Source: Mugil cephalus
Lineage: Eukaryota; Chordata; Actinopteri; Mugiliformes; Mugilidae
Direction of reading: 5' to 3'
Length of the DNA: 64,000 bases
Assembly: GCF_022458985.1 (NCBI RefSeq)
Contig: NC_061783.1
Span: 15,321,913-15,385,912 of the forward strand
Of the stretch, positions 11,518 to 27,100 are shown piece after piece. Below the pieces are notes generated by a model. It was not told the origin of the DNA, searched no databases, and saw only the letters and a list, made by a program, of their open reading frames with translations. The position numbers were made by a program, and so were the translations under genes. Position 1 is the first letter of the stretch, and the number at the start of each line of letters is the position of its first letter.

Positions 11518-14500
11518 ACGCGGGAAAGACGACTAGACTCAAACAAACCTGGAGGACGTTCCGATCGTGGCTGAAATGTTTCGGCTCCCCTCCCCTTTCG
11601 GGTGTGATGCGCGCTACCAGAATATGAAAACAGTCGCAAAGAGAAACATCGAGACCAAGTGGGGTATTAAATGTTTTCTGCTGTTCTTGTTTTTTTTTTG
11701 CACTTTGCTTTCCAAGTCTTAACGTGATACGGGGACGTAAGAGGAGCGGTCGTGTTCGGACACTAGTAACTGCGGTTGCATTAATGCTGTGGTTGTTGAA
11801 CACTATTATTCATCTCATGTTGATGCCTGATACGCTCCACTAAGCAGCATTTGGTGTAGATCACAACACGGGGACTTAGCCTAGTTGGGCGGTTATTTTT
11901 CATTAGGTCCTCCTTTGTGTTCACCAGATTGCTGTAACATATTCTCATGCAGATTGTCTGTGCACGCGTTTGTCCGACTGCCCGGAGGTCCAAGTCAAGA
12001 GTAACCTTTCTCCTTTACGTTTGGAAACTCCAACACAAAACTATATTACTAGGATGGGGAACAGGGTTTTAAATAAAAGGCTTTATTTTGAAAGAAATTG
12101 CTGTATTCATATGGGGTAGGTTTCCTTTTTATTCCCCCAAATAGCTTACTCTGAATACAGTTGATGCTGGAAGAAGACGTGTTTTATTTTTGTTTTGTTC
12201 TGATGGACCTGCACTACTTTAGAGACTGTGAATACTAAGAGTCACCTCTAATGTACAGGTCAAAGAGATTATTTAAATGGATCCTTTTATATACATTTAT
12301 CTATATATATATATATATATACATATAGCTCATATGGGCTGACATCAGTTTTAGGTCTTGTGATCCAATGTGACTGATACTCAGATAGCTGTTGACAAAC
12401 TACCACAATAAACAAAGACGTGTGGCCCGCCTCATGAGGCCAGACTAACGAGTTATTGGACTGATCCTCGCCTTATCTGAGTTACAAAACTGAGCTGCTG
12501 CAATAGTAACTCATACCACTGCCGAAGCCCAAAGGAAGTAGTCTGTGTCGAGGCGAATTTAAATGCACAGCAGACATATAAGAACCACGTCCTCGTGAAT
12601 CAGGCGACCAAGTTGTTACGGTTTTGGTACAATCGCTTTGTTTTCCATTTTAATTGACGAGACTGGAAATAGTGTTGTTTGTAAAGTTGTAATAGACTTC
12701 ACAAACAACAAATAGCACAGACATTGAAGTTTTTATATGGTGTTGGTACTGATTGAAAATTAAATTCACTGTTTCGTATTAGTTGGGCCTCTGTGATCAT
12801 TTTGGAAGCAGTTTGTGTCGTCGTACTACTACTGCTTTAAACCAGCAGGTGCTTTTTGTATCTGTTAATATCGGTGTAAAAAGATTTGCACATGTGTATG
12901 AAACTAGGACACATGTGGTCACTGATGCATAAAAATCTGGAAGCAGCTTGATACCATTCAGCTGCAGATGCTGAGGAAAAAGGAAGCGATGCTTCAGCGA
13001 GTTAGACACAGGTGTCCCCAAAGGAGCCAGTGTGTGTTTTACTTTATTTGATTTTTTTGTTTCATGGATAGTATGCACATGTTTTACATTTTGTTCTCGG
13101 CTGTCCTCTGTCTTCCTGGTTACTATATATGTATATATATAAATATATATACATGTATATGTGAGGGTGGGTTGTGGACTGTGGTATCTTAAAAAGGAAA
13201 TAATCGCTGTTGGCTGGTGGAAGTTTGGACGTTGCTGCTGATAATCTGCGTTTTCTTTAAAGTATTTTTTTTTTATAAACACGTTTCCACTATTTGCTGC
13301 TAAGCCTACTTTGGATTGCAACCACTTAAAGATTATATGTCTGCTGATTGATTTATGGTGTATTGCCTTACAAGTTAAGCATTCCTGTGCATTTATCATT
13401 CCCTTCTTTTTCTAAAAACAAATCTTTTGTTGCTATAATTCCTGACGAGAATAACCATTTAATCTGCCGCCTTTAATTAAGTTCTTTTTTTTTTTTTTTT
13501 TTTTTTTTAAGGCGTTGCATGTGATCGTCTTCTTCTGATTATTAACATTGTTTCTGTCGTCCGTAAAAACACAAAGTTAGGAGTGCCAGTTTGTTAAGCT
13601 TTGTGAGACGGTGTTAAGCAGCGCTAAGTGTAGTAAGGCTGATAACTTAACCTACTCTGAGATTTTTTGAGACAGGCCCAAACTTTACATGGTGATGGCT
13701 GCTTTGTGTGTGAATGGGAACAAGGCAAAAGAGTTTGTGTACTTTATATAAACTATGTAGGGTGGCTCATTTCCAGTTTTGGCACTCTGGATGGTGTGTG
13801 CAGTCTTTTAACCTGGTGTATTTATTGGGTCTCATTAAATTGCCAAGTATTACTGAGGTGTTTTATATTTGAAAATACATAAAATGTGTTAGAATTTAGC
13901 TATAGTTCAATAGCACAAAAGCAATCTGTACTTTAAAAGATGCTTCAACTATGCAACAAAATTCTTTGTTTACACCATAAAATATTCCTAAATAAAAACT
14001 GTGCAATATATGGAATTGATTGATCATTTTTAAACTGCCGGTAAATGGTATGTAGGGGTATTTTATTCTCTTGGCTGTTGTATCAAACTGTCAGACGATG
14101 CTCTGTCCCAACATTGAAAGTGAAACTGTGCCTTACTGTAAAAACTCCACAGCAGTTACGCACGCAGCCTATGAACCAAATATGTAAATAGTTGTATTTA
14201 TTATAGTATTTATTGCTGTATGTATTGCTCCGGTGTCCAAAATGTCAGTTAATGGTGATCGTGGATCCTGTATTTTATGGCAGTTTTAATTATTATCTTA
14301 ACACAAGTGAAAAAAATCATCCTGTGTGTATTTTGTTTTAACTTGCATTCAGATTGTATATAATTCATGTGTATACACGAATCTCAATAATGCCTTTTCA
14401 TGTTCACATGAATTTTTAATTCACATTGTTCTGTCTCTTTCTCTTTTGGGGTTGTCATGTTTTTTACACTTGTACATAAAGTTATTAAAGAAAAAGGAAA

Positions 14501-14590
14501 CATGGTTTGGTTTGATTTCACTGCGTTACACACAGTTTCCCTTTTATTTGTCTCATTGGTTTGTGATTGATATTGTGAAGAATAAATAAT
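11518..14590 (+). other. pip5k1a: pip5k1a 3' UTR with several poly(A) signals
   Basis: No exon is visible for 3 kb after the stop. AATAAA motifs at 12072-12077, 12408-12413 and 14581-14586 offer short and long 3' UTRs. The last one sits at the end of a continuous AT-rich tract and is the likely distal site. TA repeats lie at 12302-12320 and about 13122-13160, and poly-T at about 13484-13508. A 200-codon open frame on the minus strand (12797-13399) has low-complexity, unrecognisable content and is not called. Confidence 0.55.
12302..12320. repeat. TA microsatellite in the pip5k1a 3' UTR
   Basis: About nine TA units, followed by ACATATAGC. A second TA-rich tract lies at 13122-13160. Confidence 0.85.
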
Positions 14591-14626
14591 TCACCGCATA
14601 TTTCTTTGTGGCAAACTGATGATGGA

Positions 14627-14720
14627 ACAGAATAGAATATCTTTATTGCCATTTTTACATGTAAAACAAAATGAAGCACAGTCAGTTGGTGCAAAAGTTA
14701 AAGTTGGTGAAATATAATAT
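14627..14720. mobile_element. Possible end of a fish interspersed repeat
   Basis: GAATATCTTTATTGCCATTT followed by ACATGTAAAACAAAATGAAG resembles the widely dispersed teleost motif built on TTTATTGTCATT-CAACGAAAT, seen at ends of non-autonomous elements. This is recognition from memory only. No terminal inverted repeat or target duplication was found. Confidence 0.3.
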
Positions 14721-15410
14721 GAAATATAAGCTAAGACGTGAAAGACAAACACACACATTTACATTCCACAATCCCTGAAGGAGTGTGAATTAATTAAGCT
14801 TTAGCAGTGTGTAATACATTAATAACTGTTGGGTAGAAACTATTTCTCAGTCTGTTAAAATCCTGATTGCTTGTATTTTATTTATCTTTTTGGGGTGCTT
14901 AAATTGTCAAATCCACCATAAAAGAGACATGGTCATTTAATTCATAAACAACTTGAGAGTTTATCCACTCTAAAATCCACTTTATGAAAATATATTGTAT
15001 AGAGTTAATAAATAAATTGTATTATATTCCACTTCGTGAGTTAATTTATGAATAAACTCAAAACTCTCAAACAAACAAACAAAAAATCCTATATTTTCTA
15101 TTTTTAGAGGTGTCTCCAGTAAAAGTATAAAGATCCATTTAGACAACACAACACAAGCTTATAATATTATTTTGTTTATTGATTATTTTTTTATTTCGAA
15201 CATTCAAAAGAAAAGAAATGCATCAAATTCAATTGAAAAAGAAACAAACAAAAAAAAAATCAAAAGACTTCCAATAAGTAACATAAATTACCGGTAATGT
15301 TAAAAAAGGAGTTTGGGGAAGCAGCATTTTAGTTAATTAATGCATCTAAAAATAGATATATATATAGACTACAAATATAAAAGTGTATTGTTGTCAATGA
15401 AGTGTCGAAG
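14721..15410. other. AT-rich intergenic spacer
   Basis: No exon, RNA gene or clear element is visible. There are A-runs and partial inverted repeats around 14940-15075 (TTGAGAGTTT against AAACTCTCAA). The stretch ends at the psmd4 promoter. Confidence 0.5.
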
Positions 15411-15415
15411 TCCGA

Positions 15416-15451
15416 CCAATCATAATCCGCTTTGCTCAGTCTCCGTCCAAT
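15416..15451 (+). promoter_or_regulatory. Paired CCAAT boxes in the psmd4 promoter
   Basis: CCAAT occurs at 15416-15420 (GACCAATCA) and 15447-15451 (GTCCAATCAG), both on the plus strand and 31 bp apart, 50-90 bp before the psmd4 ATG. Two CCAATCA/G boxes about three helical turns apart are the usual NF-Y arrangement in TATA-less housekeeping promoters. No TATA box is seen. Confidence 0.55.
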
Positions 15452-15501
15452 CAGCTGTGGGCTTATTCGATGACGACAGAAAGCAACAAGAAGTTTCCAA
15501 A

Positions 15502-18905
<3,404 letters not shown>

Positions 18906-19288
18906 GGAGCAAAGCTAGAGGAAAAATGAACAATTACAGACTAATGCAGGATTTCCTAACTGTAAGAAAGAGATTGCTGATGCGTCACCTTGCATGACAG
19001 CACTCTGAGATTTAATACCACCGTTCTCTGTCAAGACACTCAAAGGCACCAACATAGCAGAGAGTAAACTACAGTATCGAATTACTAGTGCACAATTTGA
19101 CTCTATAATCTGTTTAGAAACATAAATTGGTATGTAATGTAATATGGGTTCATTCTCAGATTGCCTTGTGTGCTCTGACATTACTCTACGCAGTATAAGT
19201 AATAATAATCGACCCAACAGAAGAATTTGTGAAGCCTCTGAACTCTGAACTCTCCTGTCATGTCTTTGTGGAGGTTTTTTTTTTTTTC

Positions 19289-19294
19289 AATAAA
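19289..19294 (+). terminator. psmd4: psmd4 poly(A) signal
   Basis: AATAAA follows a poly-T run and a GTGGAGG stretch about 385 bases after the stop codon. TG-rich sequence (TTTTTGTGTGTGTGC) about 25 bases further on is a good downstream element. Confidence 0.7.
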
Positions 19295-19559
19295 AAGCTA
19301 TGTGTAAATACGCCGCCTTTTTGTGTGTGTGCACCTCCCAGACTCATATTGTTGACAGTGTTGCATGTGTGCAGAACAAAAACGTGTGAAGATGGCAAAC
19401 AATCAGATTCATCATTATCAGCATCACCCCGACTTCGAACACCGCTTCATGACATTTAAAAATAGTCTACGTGGGGGAATTAACGATTGTTTAATGTCAT
19501 TCCCAGTAAAAAATAAATATACGTGTCGTTTGCGGCATCCTCCGTGCATTTTTCCCAGA

Positions 19560-19656
19560 GTTACCGCAGCCTGATAGGACGTCTCGGGTCATGTGACGGG
19601 AAGCGCAGCATTTTCAGCTGAAAACGAGCTAGGATAGTCGGGAATCGCACATCCAG
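19560..19656 (+). other. znf687: znf687 non-coding first exon
   Basis: A GC-richer block ends CACATCCAG before GTAAAC at 19657. The partner acceptor TTTATAG ends at 21107, 14 bases before the znf687 ATG. It begins only about 270 bp after the psmd4 poly(A) signal. It holds a GTCATGTGAC E-box-type site near 19589 and a 14-bp perfect palindrome at 19611-19624. The exact transcription start is not known. Confidence 0.5.
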
Positions 19657-21121
19657 GTAAACAATCAAAATACGTAAAATATTAAAGAAAAATCCCCATC
19701 CCGGCCATCCTTTTTCTTTCTGTCTCATCGTCGACCCTCATATCGCCGGGGTCTTAGTGCTGTCAAACCATGCCTCAGCAAACCTCTAAGGTCGCTTTTT
19801 AATGGCGAATGCTAGCTCGTTAGCTAAATGACCCCTCTCCCTCTCTGTCTGTGTCTCTCTCTGTCTTGGCTGGAGCTCGGCGGCCAGCTAGCAGCCAGCC
19901 TCAGTCGGAAAGCTCAAAATAACCCGCGATGAAACGCTGTCTCGGTGGAGCCGTGTCTCAGATGGTTACCACAAAATGCAGTAGAAGCGTGGTTAAAGCA
20001 GCGGTCTCCATTCATAGTGCAGGATTCTCACAGCTTAGCTTAGCCTAGCTTCCCAGATAACAAGCTAAAATGTCTGGAGCTCGTCAGCTTGTGTCAAACG
20101 ATGCTGCATGTAAGAAATATTACCTTTAAAATATATTCAAGGCTGTTGTATGTATTTTTTTTGTATTTTGCATGTTGTTTTTTTTTGCCTTTTGGTTGCA
20201 CGAACATTGATGCTACAACTGTGAAATTTCCCAATGAATTCCCAGTAATAAAGCATCTATTTATCTGTCTGTGATTGTAGCCAGTGATGATAATAGTAAT
20301 AAAACTGGGGGAGATGATAATGATAATAATAATAAATATTCATTCCTGTGATGTAACTATGTGCATTTAAATATCTTCGTAGTTGTGCAAAAATTGTCAA
20401 ACACGCATATATATTTATACATTTTTTTTTAGACCATGTCAGTGTGCATTGCATAAATTATCACCCAAACAGACAGTAGCTACCACATGTGAGAGCACGC
20501 CAATTGTGTTATTAATATCTCTTCTGCAAAAGTGTATTAAATATAACTACAGTAATAAGAAAAAAAAATAATATGCAATTTTTTATTTTTCTGTTTTGAT
20601 TTGATTTGTATTTTGTTGTGTTTTCAATTATGGAAATGTGTCTGTACCTGCACATAAACAAAAGAAAAAAAAAGTGATACTCGTACACATTAGTACTATA
20701 TTATGACATTATTATTATGCTTGGTGCTTGTGTTATTCTTAAACTGAGTTTCACTGTAATCGGGTCAGGTTTTGTTTGTGGGTGACAGAACAGGGACATA
20801 ATGCTCATCCTGTCCTAAGCATGGTCTCTCTTTCGTTGCCAAAAGTGCTAAAAATGCCATTTCGTTAAAATAATATTAAACAATACAAAAAGGCATCTCT
20901 GTTTATGTTTTCAAGCCTTAAAAACAAGCAGTCTGTTTTTTTCTTAGCGGGTTAACTGTGACACATGAGTTATTCATCAGATGATGTCTGGGGACCTTGG
21001 ATACCCCAGACAGCTGCGGTCATGTTTGGTAGGAGGGTAGAGGCTGATTGATGCTTACGTATTCTGTTGTTTTTCACGACTAAGTCTTTCAATTTATGTT
21101 TTTATAGGAGTTAATCCCGGT

Positions 21122-24100
21122 ATGGGGGACATGAAGACCCCAGATTTCGATGACCTGTTGGCAGCCTTTGATATTCCCGACATAGATGCCAAAGAGGCCA
21201 TCCAGTCTGCCCCAGATGAGGCAGAGGCGCCCCATGGAGCTGCAGGTGCACCTCTCGGAAAGCCGGATAGCGTGGTGGGCGTTGGGTCGTCTTTGAGACC
21301 GCCGAGCCCCTCGGACCCCCAGGCGGACACCTCGATTGTGAGCGTGATTGTTAAAAATAAAGTCCGTCTCGAGCCCGTCGACGGAGGAGACGGAGACGCA
21401 GACCAGGACCCTATTGATGTGATCGCAGGTGTAGATTTGGGTCCTCGACTCGGTGGGTGTGCTCCTGGGATGGCTGAATCTGAAGCTCTCAACCATAATG
21501 GCTTTGGGGCATCTGGCGTCTCCACGCCGCTTCCCCTCAGCCAGGCTCAGTCTAACGGTGCGCCGTGGTCCATGAACACTCCTAAGGTTTCTTCAGAAGC
21601 AGCAGGTGCCAGCACCACAAAGTCACACAAGCAGGGTGGCAACATTTTCAACAGACTTAAGCCCCTGGTGTCGCAGGGGTCCGGAGACCCAGTGGGACGA
21701 GCCAGAAAGATGCAGCTCCTACAGCAGCAGCACCAACAGCAGCAGGATACAGGTCAAGAGAGAGCAGATGGGGTCAAAGCATCATTACCGTCATCTTCCT
21801 CGCTATCAGCTGGCTCGTCTCCTCTGGCTGCCGGTGGTCCCGTCGGACTGGCTTCACCGTTCTTTCCACCTTCTAAGCCTTTTAACGGAGCTCCCAAAGG
21901 TGGGCCTGCTGGATTTCAGCACCAGCAGATGGAGGAGGATGATTCTGATCCTGATTTGGGGAGTCCTCTGGTGATCCAGGAGACCCCAGACTCTCCGTCT
22001 TGCACGCAGCTGAGCCGACGTTACAAATCCGACTCAACGCAGCCCACGTCCTCTACGGCGTCCCAACCGAAACCTGGGGACACTCCATCGGGAACGTCTC
22101 TGACGTCCTCCACCCCCCAGTCTGGTTCAACAGAGAGTCCTCAGGTGGAGGACAGGCACCCGGAGCACGTCATAGAAGAGAGAGACTCGCCAGAGAGTCC
22201 TGAACCAGAGATGCCAAAGTCAACGGCCCAGGTCCCGGCAAAGAGGTGCTCCAGCCCCGCGGTGGCCGCAACTCCTCCTCCCTCTGAACTGCGGGAGCCC
22301 AAAGAGGAGGAGGAGGAGATGGAGGTGGGGAATGGGATCGACAGAGTTGTTGATGGCAAAGCTGACAAGGGAGAAAACGTGAGAACAAGTGAGGAAAATA
22401 TGGAAGTGAGCGATGGCAAGCCTAAACCCCCGTCATCAACCGATGTAGGGGAGGCAGGCATCGCTGTATCTGCTGCTACTGGAACCCCATCCCGACCTCT
22501 CAAAGTCAGAATAAAAACAATTAAAACCTCCACAGGTGGCATCACCAGAACTGTTACAAGGGTAGCACCTAAAGGTGGTGCTGCGGGGAAAGGCTTGGAC
22601 CCCAAAGGTCAAACCGGGGAACGTAAGGTCATGGGAAACAAGGCCCAAAAGCTCGAGGCGTCTCCCGGTCACATGACAACAAGTTCTCAGAAAGTAAGCG
22701 CTCTCAATGCTTTGCCCGTGTCCACGCTCGCAGCCAGCAGCGTCATGCTAGCTGCTGCCACCAAGGTCCAAAACAAAATGGCTGCATCCGACAAGGCTAA
22801 GGTTTCCGCCACCGCCGTTAGCATCACAAAGTCTGCTGCCCTGCCTGCAACTCCCGCCGTGTCGTCCTCACCGAAGATCTCAGTCGCTGCTAGCGGGATC
22901 AGCGTGCGCACCGCCACAAACAAAACCGCTAACGGAGGTAGCGGCACCATCATACCGGGAACCCTCCAGCCAAACAAGCCCGCCTCCATCGTCAACAGTA
23001 CGGGAGCAGTCATCTCCCGGAGTCAGTCGAGCCTGGTCGAGGCCTTTAACAAAATTCTGAACAGCAAAAACCTTTTGCCGAGCTACAAGCCCGACCTCTC
23101 AGCCCCTCCGCCGCCCGAGTGGGGTCTTCCTCTCCCGGCCACGGGGTACCGCTGCCTGGAGTGCGGAGACGCATTCGCCCTGGAGCGCAGCCTGGCACGA
23201 CACTACGACCGGCGATCGCTTCGCATTGAGGTGACCTGCAACCACTGTGCTAAGAGGCTGGCCTTCTTCAATAAGTGCAGCCTGCTGCTACATGCCCGGG
23301 AGCATAAGGAGCGTGGACTGGTCATGCAGTGCTCGCATCTGGTCATGAGGCCCGTCACGGTGGAGCAGATGATTGGACAGCAGGACATAACCCCAATAGG
23401 TGGTAAGTAGGGGTAGAGAGCAGATTATACTGGTTACTATTTTTTTTTTTTTTTTATTAAAACGATAAACACAAATGTACATGTGTGATTCATTCGTGAT
23501 GCATCTCCATTGACCACGTCCCATTTCTGTTTTGCATCTTTGGCTGACCAGGCCTGATCTCCTCTTCGTCCTCCTCTCCTCCAGTCTCCTCTCCCGCTGC
23601 CACGCCCGGGGGTCCCGCCGTCTCCGCCAACTCCAGCCCGATGAAGGACGCCTCGTCTCCAGCAGCTGGTCAGGCTCGACCCGTGCGCCGTGCGCCGCAG
23701 GGCCCTCAAGCGCTCATGCCTCTGCCCTGCAAGAAGGCGGAAGGGCTGCAGTACAGCAACTTCAAATGTCCAGAGTGCCAAACACAATTCTCGGGCAAGG
23801 CTGAGCTGGTCACCCACTTCCAGCAGATCAGAGCTGCGTCCAATTCGGTGAGTCGTGTGGACGAGCACCTGGCGGATGTGGCGGACGTTATCATGAGCTG
23901 TTGCTCCCTGACCGTCTCTGTCCTTTTTTTTTTCCCTCTTTCAGACGTGTACGCAGTGCTCGCCTCCCATGATGCTCCCCAACTCGTGCGCCGTGTCCGC
24001 CCACCAGAGGATCCACAAACACAAAGCGCCTCATGTCTGTCCCGAGTGTGGCGGAATCGCACGGCAGGCCAGCTTTCAGACCCACCTGGAGGAGGCTTGT

Positions 24101-27100
24101 CTGCACTTTGCCAGGCGCATTGGCTACAGGTGTGGAGACAAAACATCACATCACATGACTGCTATAAGACAAGTCTTAGGCCATTAACCGCTGCTGATGT
24201 CTGGGCTTCAGTTTTCATTCTACACATGCAACATTAAAACCACTGACAAGACGTGAGTAACATTAACCATCTTGTGACACTTCAATGTTCTGCTGGGAAA
24301 CTTTAGGATCTGGCATTCATGTTGATGTTACTTAGACGTGTAGCATCCCCCAGCCCATAGCAATGACACTCATTGATGGCAGCAACCATCCAGATCAGGA
24401 TGCAGACACACATACGCATACAGAAAAGGTTTAGGAACAACTCAAAAAAACATCACAAAAGGTGTTGGCCTGGTCTGATTCTTACTTTGTTTTTATTGTT
24501 TTTCAAGTAAAACATTTTAAAATCCACACATGGGACATGTACATCAGTCAGGGTCATCTACTGCCAAATGAAAGAGCTCCCTACAAAACATATTTTCCCT
24601 GTCCTTTTGCAAAAAAAGAAAGGTTGATTTAATCTTTGCAGAACAGGTTTTCATTGTCCTCTTGCTGAAGAAACATTCAAGCAAATCAAAACTTTGCGAT
24701 ACAGAACTGTTTTTCATAGCCCTTTTTACGGAACGAAATGTGGGGAGAGCAAGCGAGAAAAGAGCGGAAGAGATCTCTCCACACAGAACACAAATAAAAA
24801 AAAAAATTCCAGTGTCCTTTTGTGGATAAAGAAAACATACCAAATATTCAGTGTCTATTACAAAACAAAAAAAAACATAGAGTAAGCAAATATTCAGTGT
24901 TCTTTGGTAACATGTTGCTTAAATGTAGCTGGATCCAAATATATTGTTTAAAGGAAAGTTTGTCCTGTGATCACCTGCTCTGTTGAACAGCAGCACTTTT
25001 ACAACATATTCATGATTTTCAAATAGAATATTATTAGAATATTTGCACTTGAGTAGTCTGTGAATTCTTTAAAGAGTAAAGAGAAGAAAAGCTGCCAAAG
25101 TAACAAAATCACAACATTATGTATCATTTCCAGTTGTAAGATTTAAGGAGGGTATACTATAAAAAGGCTGGATGCAGTTCAGGTGCAGTTTTTACTTTAG
25201 TCTTTGTAATTCTTCAGGCGCTTTTGAAGATTCTCATTGATTTCTAAATCAAATGTGCCTTGTTCTTACTTTTTAAGTTGCATGTTAAAAAAAAATCTAT
25301 ATAACACATTAAATTAAATGGAAACACTTGTAAAGTATAGCTTGGCCTCTTGGCTTGTGATGCTGTGGATTTGCAATTGATCACATTTTACTTTGTCAAG
25401 GTGCTCGAGCTGCCAGGTTGTGTTCGGAGGGTTGAACTCCATCAAGTCCCACATCCAGACAGCTCACTGCGAGGTCTTCCACAAGTGCCCCAGCTGCCCC
25501 ATGGCCTTCAAGTCTTCCCCCAGCGCCCAGAGTCACATCAGCACCCAGCACCCGACGCTCACTGGAGGACAGGCCAAGTACGCGTCGACAGTCGTCGAGA
25601 ATTGTGTCATCGGGACATGTTTATATATTCGTCGCTAACAACTGATTTCCTTCTGCTTTTTCCTGCTTTCGCAGAATGATCTACAAGTGTGTTATGTGCG
25701 ATACGGTTTTCACCCAGAAACCCTTGCTGTACATGCACTTCGACACACATTTAGCCAAGCAGAAAGTTCACGTGTTCAAGTGTCCCGACTGCACCAAGCT
25801 CTACGCCCAGAAAGGTTCCATGATGGAGCACATCAAGGTGCGTTTTTAGAGACGTTATTTCACCTGAAACCACAAACTGGCCTCTTGCCTTCATGTGTTG
25901 CCCATTCATTGCTTCCTACGATGAGTGTGGTGTCAACAAAGGCATACAGCAAATCTTGGATCGGCCTTAGCGAGGTTCCTCTCTGGTGGCCTTGTCTTAA
26001 GTTCTATGCCAAGTACAAAACTAGTAATGTAAATAAAATTTAAAAAGGTTCGAATGCGCTGCACCTCTATCTGTCTCTCACACCTTCCTGTTTTTCAGAC
26101 TGCTCACCGAGGCCCCTCCGCCAAACTGGAGTCTCAGTCCGACTCCTCCAACGCTGCCTCAGCCCCGGCCAACACATCCGGCCCCTCCGGTCCCAAGTCC
26201 AAGTCCTCTGGAAAGCCGGACAACTCAGACGGAGAGGACTGGGGCCGGGAACAGGAGGAGGAGGAAGAAGAGGAGGAAGAGGAGGACGATGACGACGACG
26301 ACTACGAAGCCCCGGGGAGTCACTCCACCGGCACAGGGGCCGCCAGTCAACCGAGCGCCCAGACCGAGTGGACCTGCCCTCAGTGTCAGTCCACCTTCAC
26401 CGACAATGATGAATATCTGAGTCACGTGAAGATGGAGCACGGCAAGGTGGGACGTATTACCTACCGCAGTGGTTTAATTTAAAGGTTCGCAATTTAGACT
26501 GAGATTTTAAACGTTTTTATTTCATCTTTCCCCCTTTGTGTGTTTTCCAACTGCGTAGTTCCCCTGTCGTATTTGTGGAGGTACGTTCAGCACATCTTCC
26601 AGCCTGAGACGTCACGAGCGGGTCATTCACGAGGGCAACAAAAGAGTCTTCCATTGCCAGTGAGTCATTTAAGATTCATTGTGAACGTGTTATAGTTTAG
26701 CCAACAGATGCACAACAATAATTATTATCATTATTTTATCATGTTTTTTCTTTAGAAATGGGCCATTAAATGTGGTACATAAGAACGAAATACTGTTTCA
26801 TAAACACGTAAAAAACATTTGAAATTGTCAGTTAAAATTAAGACACTATAAAAACAAAATACTCACATTTATTTAGATTGTTAGAGCTGTACAGAAAGAC
26901 CAAACAATATCTGAGCTCATTTAAAATGTCTCCATTACATAGTTTGTCCACTAGAGAGCGCTGACACTTTGATCTTTTTCAAGTCCTTCATGTCATAAAA
27001 ATCTCAGAGATCAGTTTCAGTATTTATTTTTGGGTTTTGTATGTTATTCTCAGCATTTTTCAGTTTCTTTTTTAGAGATTTTAATCTGGCGTAATTATTT

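Noticed and set aside
12797-13399. 200-codon minus-strand open frame in the pip5k1a 3' UTR
   Set aside because: It contains an Ile/Tyr repeat from a TA microsatellite and matches no family; it is probably chance.
14940-15075. Inverted repeat around TTGAGAGTTT and AAACTCTCAA
   Set aside because: Only about 10 bp match with AT-rich sequence between; not enough for a transposon call.
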